NCBI GenBank assembly: GCA_030704615.1
Contig: CM060731.1
Coordinates: 42,222,001-42,286,000, forward strand
Origin: Takakia lepidozioides
Taxonomy: Eukaryota > Streptophyta > Takakiopsida > Takakiales > Takakiaceae
Reading direction: 5' to 3'
Length of the DNA stretch: 64,000 bases
Within the stretch, counting starts at the first letter, position 1, and every line of letters starts with the position of its first letter. The notes beneath the pieces were generated by a model. It worked only from the letters and a program-made list of their open reading frames with translations, searched no databases and was not told the origin of the DNA. The translations under genes were made by a program, and so were the position numbers. Below, piece by piece: positions 1-11,599 of the stretch.

Positions 1-3000
1 ATGGTGGGTCAGAATGTGGACACTAGGCAGAAATGCCAGAGGTTAAGGGTCAAGATTACAACTGTTTTCTTAAGGGTATATACGTATATACACCGGTTGT
101 ACTTAAAAACGGTTGATTCTATAGCAGAAAGGGATTGGTTATGCAGCTCACCATGTGGCGCATGACATTGAGAATGTTGGTGATGATGAGGTCCGGGCTG
201 ACATATAACGGCGTGAGACAATTCATTGCAAAAACTGGACAACCCAACACAAATGTCAAACTGCTTCCTTCCCCGTAGAAATAACTTCGGAGGGGTACAA
301 AAGAAGTTCCTGTGCAACAATTCTCCCATCCACTGGTGGTACACAAGGCACTTCGATATAATCTCAACGATAACAAAGGTTTGGCTTCAGAACTCCACCT
401 GATTTTACTCTGGACTTCGTGGACAAACCAGTAGGTCATTATTCATGAGTCTACTTTTGGCTTACAGTTTTAGTAAAGCCCCTAGTCTGGGGAACAAGAA
501 TTTCCAGGTGTAAAACATTGTTGACTTGGGAATGCATAAAAAAATTGGGATTTGCAATTGGAAACAAGGGTTCTAGTTAATGGTACATGATCTCCAGAAA
601 ACTGTACTGAGTCAAGAACCAAAGAACTCACAGCAGATGCCAAGAAACCATTGGGTGCAAGCTATGCGTGAACCCCAAAGTTGCCGGTTAATGATGCCGA
701 CCACACCACCTTCGAAGAAGTAGATCAATGGCAGTGTCAATGGGAAGAAAACATGGTAACCCAGCTCCTTACAAAATGTAAACCTGCATTCAAAAAATAT
801 ATAATAAGGTCATCTGCTTTAAGCAATTTAAGAGTCCTTAAATTTCCAGAAGAGGGGCTCTCAGTTTCTTTGAAGAGTGTGGAAATACCATCTAAAGTTC
901 TTGTACCATACACACATTTATCAGCATGGTGATTGGGCATCAGTCTCTATTTCTTCCTTCATTAATTTTGTCTACATGCTTCAGACCAGCTTCGATTGCT
1001 CAAGCTCATGACATGCACCGGGTTCTGACAGTTTTTAGTTTTTAAAAAAGATCTAACAAGGTTGCACAGCATATTGCTACAAGGGCATGACATCTGTGTA
1101 GTGGTTACACTTTTGCACCCTCTCTTAATAGATTGACTTTTTGTTTCCTGAAAGCCATTATGGTTTGGTATGAACCAGTCATGGGTACGCGTGTCCAGAT
1201 TTACAGGAGTTCATCCAAAAGCATGGTGTCTGATGGAGGCCCACTGAACCTGTCCTACTCTATACTGAGAACATGGCTCCTCCAGCATGGAGAAGTTGGT
1301 TCAGCAGCTGCTTTGATTTACAGATGAAACAAGACAAAGATACTTGTCCTCAACTTGGTGACTGCCCAGATGAGAAATGACTATTGCCACTACAAAGTGG
1401 TGTAAGATCCATGTAAGCACAAAACCCTGCCCGCCCAGCAATGTCGCTGAAATGAGTGAAATAAGGAGGTTTCACAGTCGTTCCTGCTGTTGAGGAGGCA
1501 CTTGCTAATTTTATGAATGAAGTGCTGGATACCTACCATTCAAACTCCACTTTGGCCTCGGATTCAAGCTTATGCAGAAAAGACGCGCGCTGAAACTGCT
1601 GGCAAAGACACTGCTTTTTCTCTGTAGCACCAACACTCTTCTGGTGCATTTCAGCTTCAGATTCCTCCTCGCCACCATCTCCATCACCCATGTCCTCCTG
1701 TGCTGCCGCTTCCAAATCCGTTGTCATATCTAGAGCTATGCCTATGGACTGTTCCAATATTCAGGGTCAATTAAACTCAGCAATTGAAGAATACTCCTTG
1801 CGTTCAACCTCTCAGCAGAGCAGGGGCCCACCCCTGCTATATGGCATGCACAGACCAAAACTTTCGACGAGGCCGCCACCCACTTCCTTGATAGCGGTCT
1901 GGTTAAATCCATCTATGTCGATAGTGCAAATTGCAGGAATGTGGTGTCTCCTGAGCAAACGAAGGAACCAACAGAATCTCAACCGAGCATTCTTCTTATT
2001 CTTGCTATATCCCCCTTACACAGGCAGTCTCTGTGTTACTCGTGATGTTGTCTGGCCTCCGGCAACATTCTAGACTGGAGCTGCAACCAGTGCAGTTACC
2101 AAACATATTGGCCAACACAATCAGGGATCCTAATCTTCAGGAACTTCCAAAGACTAATTTCTGCACTATTCACACAGTTGCCTCCTGCTCAGTCTATAAT
2201 CAGTTCACCCTGGTCAATGATGAACAGTACAAGATGGTCCTTTCTCAAATCTAGTGAGCCACCCATAGAAACTGGGACTGATACGCTGAGTAGACTAATG
2301 TAAGCTTAAATCTGGACACAATATATCTGAACAGCAAGCTTGAACTTTAGGGTGTTCGGTCATTTCAATGTGGGCCATAGAAGTGCGTCTCATTTGTCAG
2401 CTCAAACATTATAGGAAACAATCTGCCGGGAAACAATCCAAGAACGGTAACAACCCACACTGAGCAGGAGATATCTAGATGCATGAACTAGAGGAAAGTG
2501 CGGTTGACTCGCGAAAGGACACACGAAGTGTCCCCAGATTCCGGGATGCTGGAAGGAGATGACATCACTCACAACCTTCTCACCACCAGTTTGACGTCTG
2601 TTCCAAAATGAAATATCCATGGTGACGGCTTCTCTGACCCGGCATTACGAACGATGGAGGATCATGTTGAGGATTTGGTGAAAGTCTTGAATAACGCCGA
2701 ATACGTTGAGCTTATGAATATCTTAGAGATTCAACTTTTGCCTTGCCCAAAGTGTCTATGTAACTGGTGTATTGAAGCTCGCAGATGGGTAAGTAGTTTC
2801 TAGCAACGTAGGTTAGTGCAGTGAGATCTGAGCAAGAAGCATCCGGGAGAAGAGGATGAGGAGGCAGTCATGATATTTATGAAAGGGCAGTAGTGTCCTG
2901 CTGCGAATCCTGCTTACGCGCTTCGGCAAGTAAGCACCAACGGATTTAGGATTCAAACTTATGATGTACAACGAGACCTTTGTCTTGGAGGTCCCTACAG

Positions 3001-3370
3001 TACCTTTCGACAGAGCATAGCAGGTGGTTCGCAGATTTTTGTCATTCTTCATGCAGCTTAAGGGTGAAGGAGGCCATTGGGAGGAGAGATGAGTTGAGCT
3101 TACAGATTCCCCTCCCTCGGCGGTGGGCATTGGGGAAGGAGAGGGCATGGTCAAAACCTTGAGCAATGGGTTCTTGAGGCTTGAGAGAGGCATTAATTGA
3201 TATGGCCACGAAGTAGAATAGGTCTAAACGTGCCATACTTAGTTGAGGCAGATCCCTATTGTTAGACTAGGTGAAGTGAGGGTTGGTCCCTTGGTTGAGG
3301 GGTGAAAGAGAGAGAGTGAGCGAGAGAGTAGACTCCGGCCAGAGGCGACATAACTAAGAGCCACTTCGCC
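1..3370. other. No recognisable gene
   Basis: I read both strands of this stretch and found only short open frames without familiar motifs. The longest, near 1,690-2,073 (+) and 2,813-3,193 (-), show no domain, repeat or splice pattern I can name. It may be old, decayed transposon or intergenic sequence. A short purine-rich GA-repeat tract lies near 3,306-3,330. Confidence 0.5.
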
Positions 3371-3485
3371 TTACGGCTATTGCCCCTTTCGGGGGTGGGC
3401 CCTATAAAGAAAACAGGTGTCTAGGGGACACCGGGTAACCAGGGGGAGGTAGTAAATAGGGTACCGCTGCCTAGGGTACCGCAGC

Positions 3486-5450
3486 CTAGGGTACTGCAGA
3501 GGGGTTGTACTCGAGTTGTCGCTTATTGGTGATGATGGCAGTGAGGGAGCGAAGCACGGTGAGGTGGATGGCTTTAGGCGAGGGGACAATCTCTGTCACA
3601 TGCAGGCTGTGGGTCTGCAAAAGGGATTGCCAAATGGCTTCTTTGTCAGGATAGAGGGGAGAGGTTTCAGATCCTCTCCTATCCAAGTCAGAATCTACCA
3701 TGTTGAAGTCGTCCGCAAGCAACCAATTATTTATGTCTAGCTTGTTGGACATCCTTTGTTTGATCATGTCCCAAAGAGACATACGTTCTATGGCAGAATT
3801 AGGAGCATATATATGTTCAAGAGGCCGAGGGGCTCGGGCTCACAGGGGAGTTGAAGAGAGCAAAATTGAAGTCTCCCCAGCTCCCACACTTCGTCTTTGA
3901 CAAGGTATTGCTTAAGGGAGGAGGAGAGGAGGATAGCAGTACCTCCCTAGAGCCTTCGGAGGAGGGCTTCCAAAGAGCAGATGCGAGGGGCCAGTGATTG
4001 TCAAATTTTGTTAATTTACTCAAGATTGAGTTTGTGTTCTTGCAGGAAGACTATAGTTTCCGTTGAAATAAGGGGAGCCGGCCATGCCCTCAGCTTGTTT
4101 TTCTTAGGGCAGCGTGATCAGAGCCAATTCCCCTTATGTTCCAAGAAGAAATACTAACTTGCATTGTGTGGGTGTGTCAGGCTAAGCAGGGAATACTCAA
4201 ATGATGGCCTATCAGAAGGGAAATGGAATTTAGTCCTTTTGTCCGAGGGCAGAAGAAAAGATTGCCAACGGTGGTCGTTTGGAGCAGCTGCCACAACGTG
4301 GTTGAGCTCCATAGACATGAATAGGGTAGATTGATTGTTTTTGTAGAAGGTATCATCACCAGGAAGGGCTTGGAATCTAGAGCAAGGCACCCATCTAGTA
4401 TGGACGACTTTGGGTGCCTCTGAAAGCTGCATGAAAAAATCAAGAGAAGAGTATGAGCTTGAGCGGCACTGGGGTACTGATCAAGGGTAGACTGTCGGAG
4501 CCAAAGTTTATGGAGAAATCGTCGTCGGAAAGAGTGTAAGAAATGGATGGGAGGATCTTCCAGGAGGGGAAAGGGGGATCTGAATTCGACCCTTGTTGGG
4601 GTTAGAGGGGGAGGGGTGAAAAATGAGAAATGGAATGGTAATGGTTGATCGACTTACCGGATATTGGGGGGCGGCAGGTAGCCTGGCTAGGGAAGCGGCC
4701 GGTGTTGGCGAAGGAAGCAGTAAGGTCTTCGAGGAGTCCCCCTAGACTGTGGCAAAGTATCAGGGTGAAGGGGTTGAGTGGAGACCGGCGGCGGCTGAGA
4801 GCAGGGTTTTTTTTTTATAATGCACCTCCGTCTCCAGGATCGCATGCAGGATTGTAAATCCATTGTGCAAGGTATCTCTCGTTTTGATGAGGATCATCTT
4901 GTTGTTTGTGGGTGGTTGGTCAAAGGGAGCAGGTTGAAGCCATGCTCCTTTCAGGACCTTGTCCGAATAAACCAATTTTTTTTTCCTCCAGAAGTGCTAA
5001 GATCTGAGTAGATGGAGAGAGATTGACACCTAGGGCAGGGTGGTCTTCAATGTATGACCCCCAGGTGACCTTTACATGGGCTGACAATGAGTAATGAGGT
5101 AGTCTAATTAGTCTGCATGAATATGATGATTTTGTTTCTGAGAGTGGGGATTGGGTTGTTGTCCATGGAACATGTGGCCATGAAGATAGAAACATCTTGA
5201 TTAGAAATCCACATGGATTCCATGTTGAGGCCGTCATTTGCCGTCGCAAGGAAGGAGGAAGAGGGGTTTCTGCGGTAGATGAGTGGAGTGATGCAAGTAG
5301 CCTTAGGACCAGACAAAGATGTTTCCTACGAGTACCCCCGAAGACTAAGCGATGGGAAGGATTGCAGCTTGGTGTAGATCTTGGCCACCACCGGGTTGTA
5401 AGCAATCAGCGAAGAGACCGACATGGAAGCAAGGGCCTGGATGGCTGAGT
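3486..5450 (-). pseudogene. LINE ORF2 endonuclease (EEP) remnant
   Basis: Several overlapping minus-strand frames carry pieces of an endonuclease/exonuclease/phosphatase domain. The clearest is at about 3.70 kb, WLLADDFNMVDSDLDRRGSE, matching the GDFN motif of LINE endonucleases with the G changed to D. Upstream pieces between 5.4 and 4.1 kb (SLLSLTHPHN, ISFFS-like context) fit the earlier part of the domain but are broken by stops. The nuclease normally nicks the target DNA to prime integration. No reverse transcriptase follows. Confidence 0.6.
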
Positions 5451-5525
5451 GGACTTCGAACGACTACCCTAAGGATTAAGGGTTGAATTCCATGATTGGG
5501 TTGACCCAACTAAATAGTACTACCC

Positions 5526-6044
5526 TCACACTCCTGAACCTTGAGTAAAGAGCCACCTATTGCTTCCAACACCATGGGGTCCAGGTTTCTCTGCCAGGGA
5601 TTGCGGCTGGGGCTCCGCGGGAGGACGAAGGAAGCCAATCAGGCAGAGGCTGGTTCCGGGAAAGCATGGCGGTCTTCTTCCTCGCTGGTTGTTTGACCCG
5701 AGGAGCATGAGATCTGGTCAATCAGAGTAGGAATGGGGCCTTGGACAGGGGCAGATTGGGAGTCTGTCTCCTGAGAAGGGCGAGCCTTTTTTTTCCTAGC
5801 TTTGAGACAGTCGGATTTAAGGTGACCAATGTGTCCACAAAAATAACAAGTCATACATGATGTGTCTTTGGATAATTTGACAGAGAAAAAATTTCCTTCC
5901 TTATCGATAGGAAGACGAATTTTGAAATAACAGCATCATCAAGCATCATGACTACAATTTTTGCAAAACCTGATTCTTGAGCCCTGGAGGAAATAGTGGC
6001 TCCCCTCCAGATATGATCTTTCTTTAAAGCATCTGAGCACATGT
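5526..6044 (-). pseudogene. LINE ORF1, C-terminal part with CCHC zinc knuckle
   Basis: After the CACTA insertion the LINE ORF1 frame continues with KIRLPIDKEGNFFSV-like sequence. It then shows CYFCGHIGHLKSDC, a perfect C-x2-C-x4-H-x4-C zinc knuckle (about 5,810-5,850), followed by a basic KARKKKARP stretch. Zinc knuckles of this type bind nucleic acid in LINE ORF1 and gag proteins. The downstream part is low-complexity and acidic (SEEEDRHAFPEP). At least one frame change separates the knuckle from the upstream segment. Confidence 0.7.
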
Positions 6045-6047
6045 GAG

Positions 6048-6874
6048 CACTACAACAGATCGCGCTTTTTGTCACTGTATATATGTCTATCATGCAGTCA
6101 CAAATGGTACAAATGACTTCTATGACTATAAGTCGTGCAAACCATGTGAATAGAATGACTATAGTTGGGTGAACCAAATGATATCTCTCATTGCACTCAT
6201 ATATACCATACTGCAGTCGCCGTTGACATGCCACGTGGTGAGGCACAATTGCTTAAATATATTTATTTATTTATTTTTTTAAAAAAGTTTTAAAAATATA
6301 TATAGTAAACGCTCCATCACACCGCGTTGCGCCACGTGGCATAATGCATTTTTATAATAATAATAATAATAACACGGGACAGCCCATCTAGGTGTCATGT
6401 GCCATCCTTAGCTCATCTACTAACCCTAGGGTCATCATATCCATTTGATTGTACTTGGAGGAGTTTGAACCCGCAACCTCTTTGTTATAAAAATTATAGT
6501 TTACTACTTGCTAACCAATACACCCATTACTTATTCATATGACCTTATGATATTTTAATTGTATTATATATATATCAAATGACAAAATCCCTAGTAGTCC
6601 TCATGACTATGTAACCTCATCCATGTACACTGTAGTCATGGAATGAGTGATAAGTTAAATCTGGTCAATTGTCGTTGACCAGCCTTCCGCTCATTCCGGA
6701 GCCATGTAGTCATACATACGACTAGTCAGACAGACGTTCATATGACTACAGTCATATGAACGACTGTGGGAGATCAATTTCATATTAAAACATGGTGCAG
6801 TCATGGTCATAGTCACAAAAACCATGACTACCGCGGGTTGGCAGTCATAACTACAGCGATCTGTTGTACTAGTG
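6048..6874. mobile_element. Short non-autonomous CACTA element
   Basis: The segment begins CACTACAACAGATCGC and ends with the inverted version GCGATCTGTTGTACTAGTG, giving CACTA termini with a 3-nt offset. It is flanked by the 3-bp direct repeat GAG (6,045-6,047 and 6,875-6,877), the target duplication length of CACTA/EnSpm transposons. It is about 827 bp with no transposase frame, so it depends on a partner elsewhere. Inside are an (ATA)n run near 6,355-6,372 and many copies of the short word GACTACAGTCAT and variants near both ends, which resemble subterminal repeats. It splits LINE ORF1. Confidence 0.8.
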
Positions 6875-6877
6875 GAG

Positions 6878-7390
6878 GATCAAATATTACTAGGGAACCT
6901 AGATACACCCCTAAAAAGTCCCAATTTTCGGGAGGTTTGAAGAGGTACATGTAATGCATAACATGATTCTAGGACTCCAGACTTTCTCATTCTTGTTGCC
7001 CATTGTGCTTGACCAAGGGAAGATATTCACATTAAATCCTGCCAAGTGTGGGTTGAAATAGAGGGCTTTTTCTTCAGCCTCCTTAGTTTCAAGCAAGACA
7101 AAAAAAAAAAACCTCCCTCTTGTGTGGCAGAAGTGCTGCTTAAGGTCTCCTAACCTTCCCAAATGCCTGATAGCCCAATTTCTCGCATAAGCCTTGTCGA
7201 CCTTTCTACCTGGGAAGTGGAGTAAAACCCATTTTTCCTTGATGTCGACAATCATGTTGTTAAGCTTGGCAACATCCATATTGATAAGAGGATGGTCTTT
7301 GCTCATCGCGGCCTTTTGCAGCTCGAAGACTGCATCCTCCAGCTGATCGGACGATGGATCATCCATACCTGGGGGAGGTGGGGAGCCCAA
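6878..7390 (-). pseudogene. LINE ORF1, N-terminal DUF4283-like part
   Basis: The frame begins at 7,390 and reads through a segment with RNWAIRHLG, then HTRGRFFFFVLLE and ALYFNPHLAGFNVNIFPWS. This is the pattern of the DUF4283 RNA-binding region found in ORF1 of plant LINEs. The homologous frame stops making sense at the inner edge of the CACTA insertion (6,877). The rest of ORF1 resumes beyond it at 6,044. ORF1 proteins bind the element's RNA to form the particle used in target-primed reverse transcription. This copy cannot make a full protein. Confidence 0.7.
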
Positions 7391-8379
7391 ACGGCTATTA
7401 CCCGAGATGCCTCATGTTGGCAGAGAAGCTAAGGGAGGAGAGAGAACCTAGTCAAGGGTGTGTTGGGGTCCCAGAGGATTACGGCCAGCGGGTCCTACAA
7501 CATCCGAAGGACAATGACCAAGGGCCAACGCATGATATGCCTGGAAGTACCCAATGCCCATAGAGTGCAATGCCGCTCGGATTGGCAAGCTGGCAATCGA
7601 TCTGCTCTGCAATCGGGTCCAGGGAGCGCCTTGAAGGGATCTCTGAGGAGGCCCCATAATTGTCGAAGAGAGAAGACAAGAAGGCAAGACTAAAACATGA
7701 GAAGGAGAGAAGGCGATGAGTGCAGAGAGCGGAAATAGAGACAAATCGACAACTAACACAATTCGAAAGAACGAAGGGATAGTGGGAAGGGGACAGACAG
7801 AGGGAACACATAAATCCGACAGGACCTGGACTGAAACAAACAATGGAGTCTATGCGCACCGAGACATTACAGAGGAACAACATAAGACTGAAGGAGCGGG
7901 AAGTGAAAGGTGACAGGGGAGGGAGCGTTAGTGTGGCGGCTGGGGGGTTGATTAGCTCGTGCCCAGCCGGCTGCTATTGATGGGGAAATGATGAAATCTG
8001 CTGAATGGGCAGAGCATGGGGGGAGGTATTACATCGAGGTTGGGATGAAGAGGAATTTGATCACTCAAAGGCGGCAGGGATTAAAAGGAGACCTGCTTGG
8101 GATCACTATCAAAGGAAAGGCCTCATGGATTGTCTTTTGGGATGAAGGAGACCTTCATCAACACACAAAGAAAAGGAAGTTTGTTGGAACACGGCCCAGT
8201 GACAAAAAATCGCTATCAAAGTGTCTCCGAGAGTGCAGGCTCGAGAGTTGAAAGAGAAGCGAGTGTAGAAGCCACAATAAGATGTAGGTAGGAAAAGATC
8301 ATTCTTGGGGAAGTTTCCCCTCAGTAAGCCTTCACAGACTCTACAGTGGTTATTTTTTCCACTAATGTGACCTTTATAT

Positions 8380-8540
8380 CTTATTTAATTTGATTAAAAA
8401 GGCCTATGTCCCCTTTCTTTGAAAAATAAAAAATAAAAAATAAAAAAATCCTTGTGAGCAATTTCACAGTCGTTGATAAAAAGCACAAGAGTCTTTCTTA
8501 TTTATTAATTTGATTAAAAGGGCCTCCGTCCCCTTTCTAA
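8380..8540 (+). repeat. Two LINE-3'-tail-like repeats
   Basis: Two near-identical stretches (about 8,380-8,420 and 8,497-8,538) share AATTTGATTAAAA, then a GGCCT-x-x-GTCCCCTTTCT core. The first runs into (AAAAAT)n. The GGGCCT-x-x-GTCCC core is also present next to the (TAA)n tail at 63.8 kb in this window. I therefore read these as 3' ends of LINE copies in plus orientation whose bodies are missing. Confidence 0.5.
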
Positions 8541-8639
8541 ACAAGACGAGTTTGGAGAGAGAAGTTAATATGTTCCATATATATATATATGATAGATAAA
8601 AATAGGAGTCGTATTTTTTGAATAAATGGGGGAGGAGCA

Positions 8640-8830
8640 TACCAGTGTTGGGTGGTTATTTGATTTTTTTCATAACCGGCGGTTCCGGTTGCTTCAAATT
8701 TTAGAAAACTATTAACCTGCGGTTGCAGTTATTAAATTTTTACAGGCTAGATATAACCTGCCAGTTACGGTTACTTGCAAAAACCTCAAATAACCGTAGG
8801 TATTGGGCGGTTCTTTAAGAGGTTTTTTGC
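8640..8830. repeat. Imperfect AACC-GG-GGTT repeat cluster
   Basis: This AT-rich stretch repeats an imperfect word of the form AACC(g/t)GCGGTT(c/g) or CCAGTTACGGTTAC four or five times, on alternating strands. It shows no coding potential. Nothing else was recognised between 8,540 and 9,250 apart from a short tract near 8,575 rich in alternating AT. Confidence 0.35.
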
Positions 8831-9251
8831 TTGTCTATCTGATGAGCCCATGGAGTCTGACGTTAATTGGCCTCAAAAGCGCACTACTAGGAAGGGCAAG
8901 TCTAAAGCTCACATCTCTGTCGATTCCTCTAGGCATTAGAACTCGAGCTTCTCATGTTGCTTAGCTGAGGAACCAATTCTATAGCTTCTTGCAGCCCTTC
9001 GAGCTTCTAGTGTTTCTTAGCTGCGGAATCTACTCATCCATAGCTTCTTGCAGCCTTCTCGGTTCTAGGTCACGGGGCGGTGCCCCCTTTTTCATCATCA
9101 TGGTTTGTAATTCGAGGTTATTTTTTCTTCATTTATTGGCTCATCCCTATAAGGGAGAAACCACGCATTGGTGCCAAAAATGAGTAAGATCCTGATATAC
9201 CTCCACTAGATAGTACTTACATGAAGCAGATAATCCTCCCCCACTTAAATG

Positions 9252-9357
9252 TGTTTTAATCTCTGCCTGCTCAGCTGCGCTATGGTGGTCAATCAGACAT
9301 TACCTTACTACAGACACAAGCAGCACACACAAGAGGTCCTTTTGGGTTGATGGTCGG
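9252..9357 (+). repeat. Partial ~450-bp tandem repeat unit, left of insertion
   Basis: This piece (AATCTCTGCCTGCTCAGCTG ... CACAAGAGGTCC) matches the last part of the ~450-bp repeat unit seen at 15.7-16.7 kb. It ends exactly at the target duplication GTCGG of the retroelement at 9,358. The unit was therefore cut in two by the insertion. Confidence 0.75.
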
Positions 9358-9980
9358 TGTCACGGACATAGCCCAGAAGAACTTACCAGGAGTAAATACC
9401 AGAAGTTATCATGATTTACCGTGATTTACTATGATCTACCATGATTTACCATTAGTTACCAAGTTATCGAAAGTTTACCAAATTACCAAGAGTAACTTGG
9501 GAAACTGCTCAGGAAGCTTCATTTGGAGGAAACTTCTCCATCAAGATACCTCATTTGTTAAAGGAAGCTTTTCCATCAAGAAACCTTTGTTTAATCTTGG
9601 AAACTTCTCCTTCAAGAAACCTCTATAGGGGAAGCTTCTTATGGAACTTCTTAGTAGCCAGTATATACAGAAAGCGAGACTGGACACTCTTCAGTCTCGC
9701 CGACACAAGTTCAAGCTACTCTTGTTCCCAGTCCCAGTACTTCAGTCCAGCTTCTAGTACTCTAGTCCAGTTTCCAGTATCTGGTACCTCAGTTCAGTTT
9801 CCAGCATTCCAGTATTCGAGTCGAGTTCCAGTATCTTGTACTCTTGTCCATTGTTATAAAGATCATCTTGATTCATATTTACCCACCATGCACTCGGCCA
9901 TGCCGACCTTACTTCTTGTCTAGTCTTGTACCTCTAGTCTAATCTCTTGTTTGTGTTCAGTCATGTTCTCGTCCTTGACA
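9358..9980 (+). repeat. 5' LTR of the 9.4-15.7 kb chromovirus
   Basis: The LTR starts TGTCACGG and ends GTCCTTGACA. It carries repeated Dof-like words (CCAGTTTCCAGTA and variants), a TATATA-like box at about 9,661 and, about 12 nt further on, a strong hairpin. The sequence right after the LTR (TTTGGCGAGACTGCAG) is where the primer binding site should be. It is not the usual initiator-Met type, and I cannot name the tRNA. Confidence 0.9.
9661..9700 (+). promoter_or_regulatory. LTR TATA-like box and 5'-end hairpin
   Basis: GTATATAC at 9,661 is followed by GCGAGACTG, a 9-nt loop and CAGTCTCGC (9,674-9,700), a perfect 9-bp stem. The right LTR keeps both features (stem at 15,420-15,446, 10 bp there). 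From its distance to the TATA box, the hairpin should sit at or near the 5' end of the element's RNA. Function is inferred only. Confidence 0.5.
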
Positions 9981-10018
9981 GTTTGGCGAGACTGCAGTTT
10001 GTTCCTTAGTTAGTTAAG

Positions 10019-11058
10019 ATGGAAGGCACATTTGCGGAAATGGTCGCCACATTGCAGAGTCTTCAGCTCCAGATGCAAGAACTTCGTACCTCTATTGCCC
10101 AACTACAAGCTGATCAGTCTCAAGATCTTGGCAACGCTCTCAACAATTTGCAACAACAAATTTCAGAGTTGAAGGAGTCGAACAATGGATCTTCAACCTT
10201 ACGAGTCTCTACTACAACAAATCCTACTGCAACGGTTCCTCCAAATCTTCAATAAATTACAAGGGAACCAAAGGTCAGCATGCCCGAGAAATTTGATGGA
10301 ACGAGATCAAGATTTCGCGGTTTTTTCAACAAGTACGATTGTTCCTACGACTACATCCACAACGCTACCCTGATGAAGGTATTCAAGTGGGATTCGTGGG
10401 CACCCTTCTATCAGACACTGCCCTATCTTGGTTTGCACCGCTATTAGAGAAAAATTCGCATTTACTATACAATTTTGAAGCGTTCATGTCCGAGTTCACT
10501 GTAACGTTTGGAGAGAATGACATAGAGAGAGTGGAAGAGACAAAGATGCGAAATCTTCGACAAGGAGCACGTCCAGCTTCCGTTTATGCTGCCGAATTTC
10601 GACAACTTGCGTGCGACCTCGACTGGAATGAGAAGAGCCTCATTAGTCAGTTTCGATGTGGCCTAAAAGATGATGTAAAAGATTTGTTGCTAACAATGCC
10701 AAACGTGAGTACACTGAGCGAATTCATCACCCAAGTCATTGCATGCGATAATCGTTTGTTCGAAAGACGTCAAGAAAAGCGATCTGGATGGTCGACGACG
10801 CACCATGCCGCTGTTACTACGGCACCAAACACAACGACAGACATCCGGTAATAATCCTATGCAGATTGATGTTGTCCGATTCAAGCCATTGACGCCACAA
10901 GAAAAACACAGACGGCGCTCGAATGAATTATGTCTTTATTGCGGAGAAGATGATCACATAGCATTAAACTGCCCCAACAAGAGAAGATTCAAAGTTCGGG
11001 GCACAACTCAAGTATTCGATACGAGGAGGTCGGAAAACGAAGATGTCCAGTCACAGTA
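10019..11058 (+). pseudogene. gag of the chromovirus
   Basis: The frame opens at 10,019 with a coiled-coil-like N-terminus (LQSLQLQMQELRTSIAQLQ). A TAA interrupts it at about 10,253, and a frame change follows. The retrotransposon gag domain lies at about 10,339-10,760 (DTALSWFAPLL, AEFRQLACDLDW, FRCGLKDDVKDLL). A zinc knuckle CLYCGEDDHIALNC (C-x2-C-x4-H-x4-C) lies near 10,928-10,972. Gag forms the virus-like particle. This copy is broken by at least one stop and two frame changes. Confidence 0.85.
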
Positions 11059-11560
11059 AGGACCATGCGGCTAGACACCCCAAATTCCTCACAAAAAAAA
11101 AGTCTTTTTCTACCTCCAGACCCTGTACATTGTTTCACAGTTCCAGTAAAAATTAGGATGCAAAATCGAGATATCTCCATAGAAACACTTTTGGACTCGG
11201 GCGCTTCAGCGTGTTTTATTGACAAAACTTTACGAAGCGACACAATTTAACGCTCGTAAAGAAGAAATTATCGGCCCCTGTTGAGGTCATCGATGGACGA
11301 CCGTTAGCATCAAGAAATATTAACCATGAAACTCAACCCCTTGAAGTGAAGCTTAAAAATCAAGCATCACATATTGTTTTCAATGTCATTCAGTCTCCAA
11401 CAAATCTTGTGATCCTTGGACTTCCCTGGTTTGTACTTCATAATCTTGACATCGACTGGCGATCACGAAAAATTTCGGCAAGACAAAAATGCAAAAGTAC
11501 CAAATGTATTCAACCCATGTTTCTTGGAGCTAGACCCTCATGAGAGCTACGAAGAAAGAC
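11059..11560 (+). pseudogene. Aspartic protease region of the chromovirus pol
   Basis: The frame shows VKIRMQNRDISIETLLDSGASACFIDK, with the retropepsin DSGA active-site motif near 11,190-11,205. It is followed after a frame break by LVILGLPWFVLHNLDIDW (about 11,406-11,460), the conserved GLPWL-type end of gypsy proteases. The protease matures Gag-Pol. The region has a stop at about 11,248 and further frame changes, so it is inactive. Confidence 0.82.
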
Positions 11561-11599
11561 GCGACATTTGCACTTTATGCGACTCCGATCAAAACCACA

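Larger units (their letters stand above)
3380..7390 (-). mobile_element. Decayed LINE (non-LTR retrotransposon), minus strand
   Basis: Read on the minus strand, a DUF4283-like ORF1 segment (7.39-6.88 kb) is followed by a CCHC zinc knuckle (about 5.85 kb) and then an endonuclease remnant (about 4.4-3.5 kb). This is the usual order of a plant L1-type LINE. The reverse transcriptase is missing, so the copy is cut at its 3' side, unlike the 5' truncation typical of LINEs. Stops and frame changes break all coding parts. A CACTA element sits inside ORF1. The exact outer limits are not visible. Confidence 0.75.
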
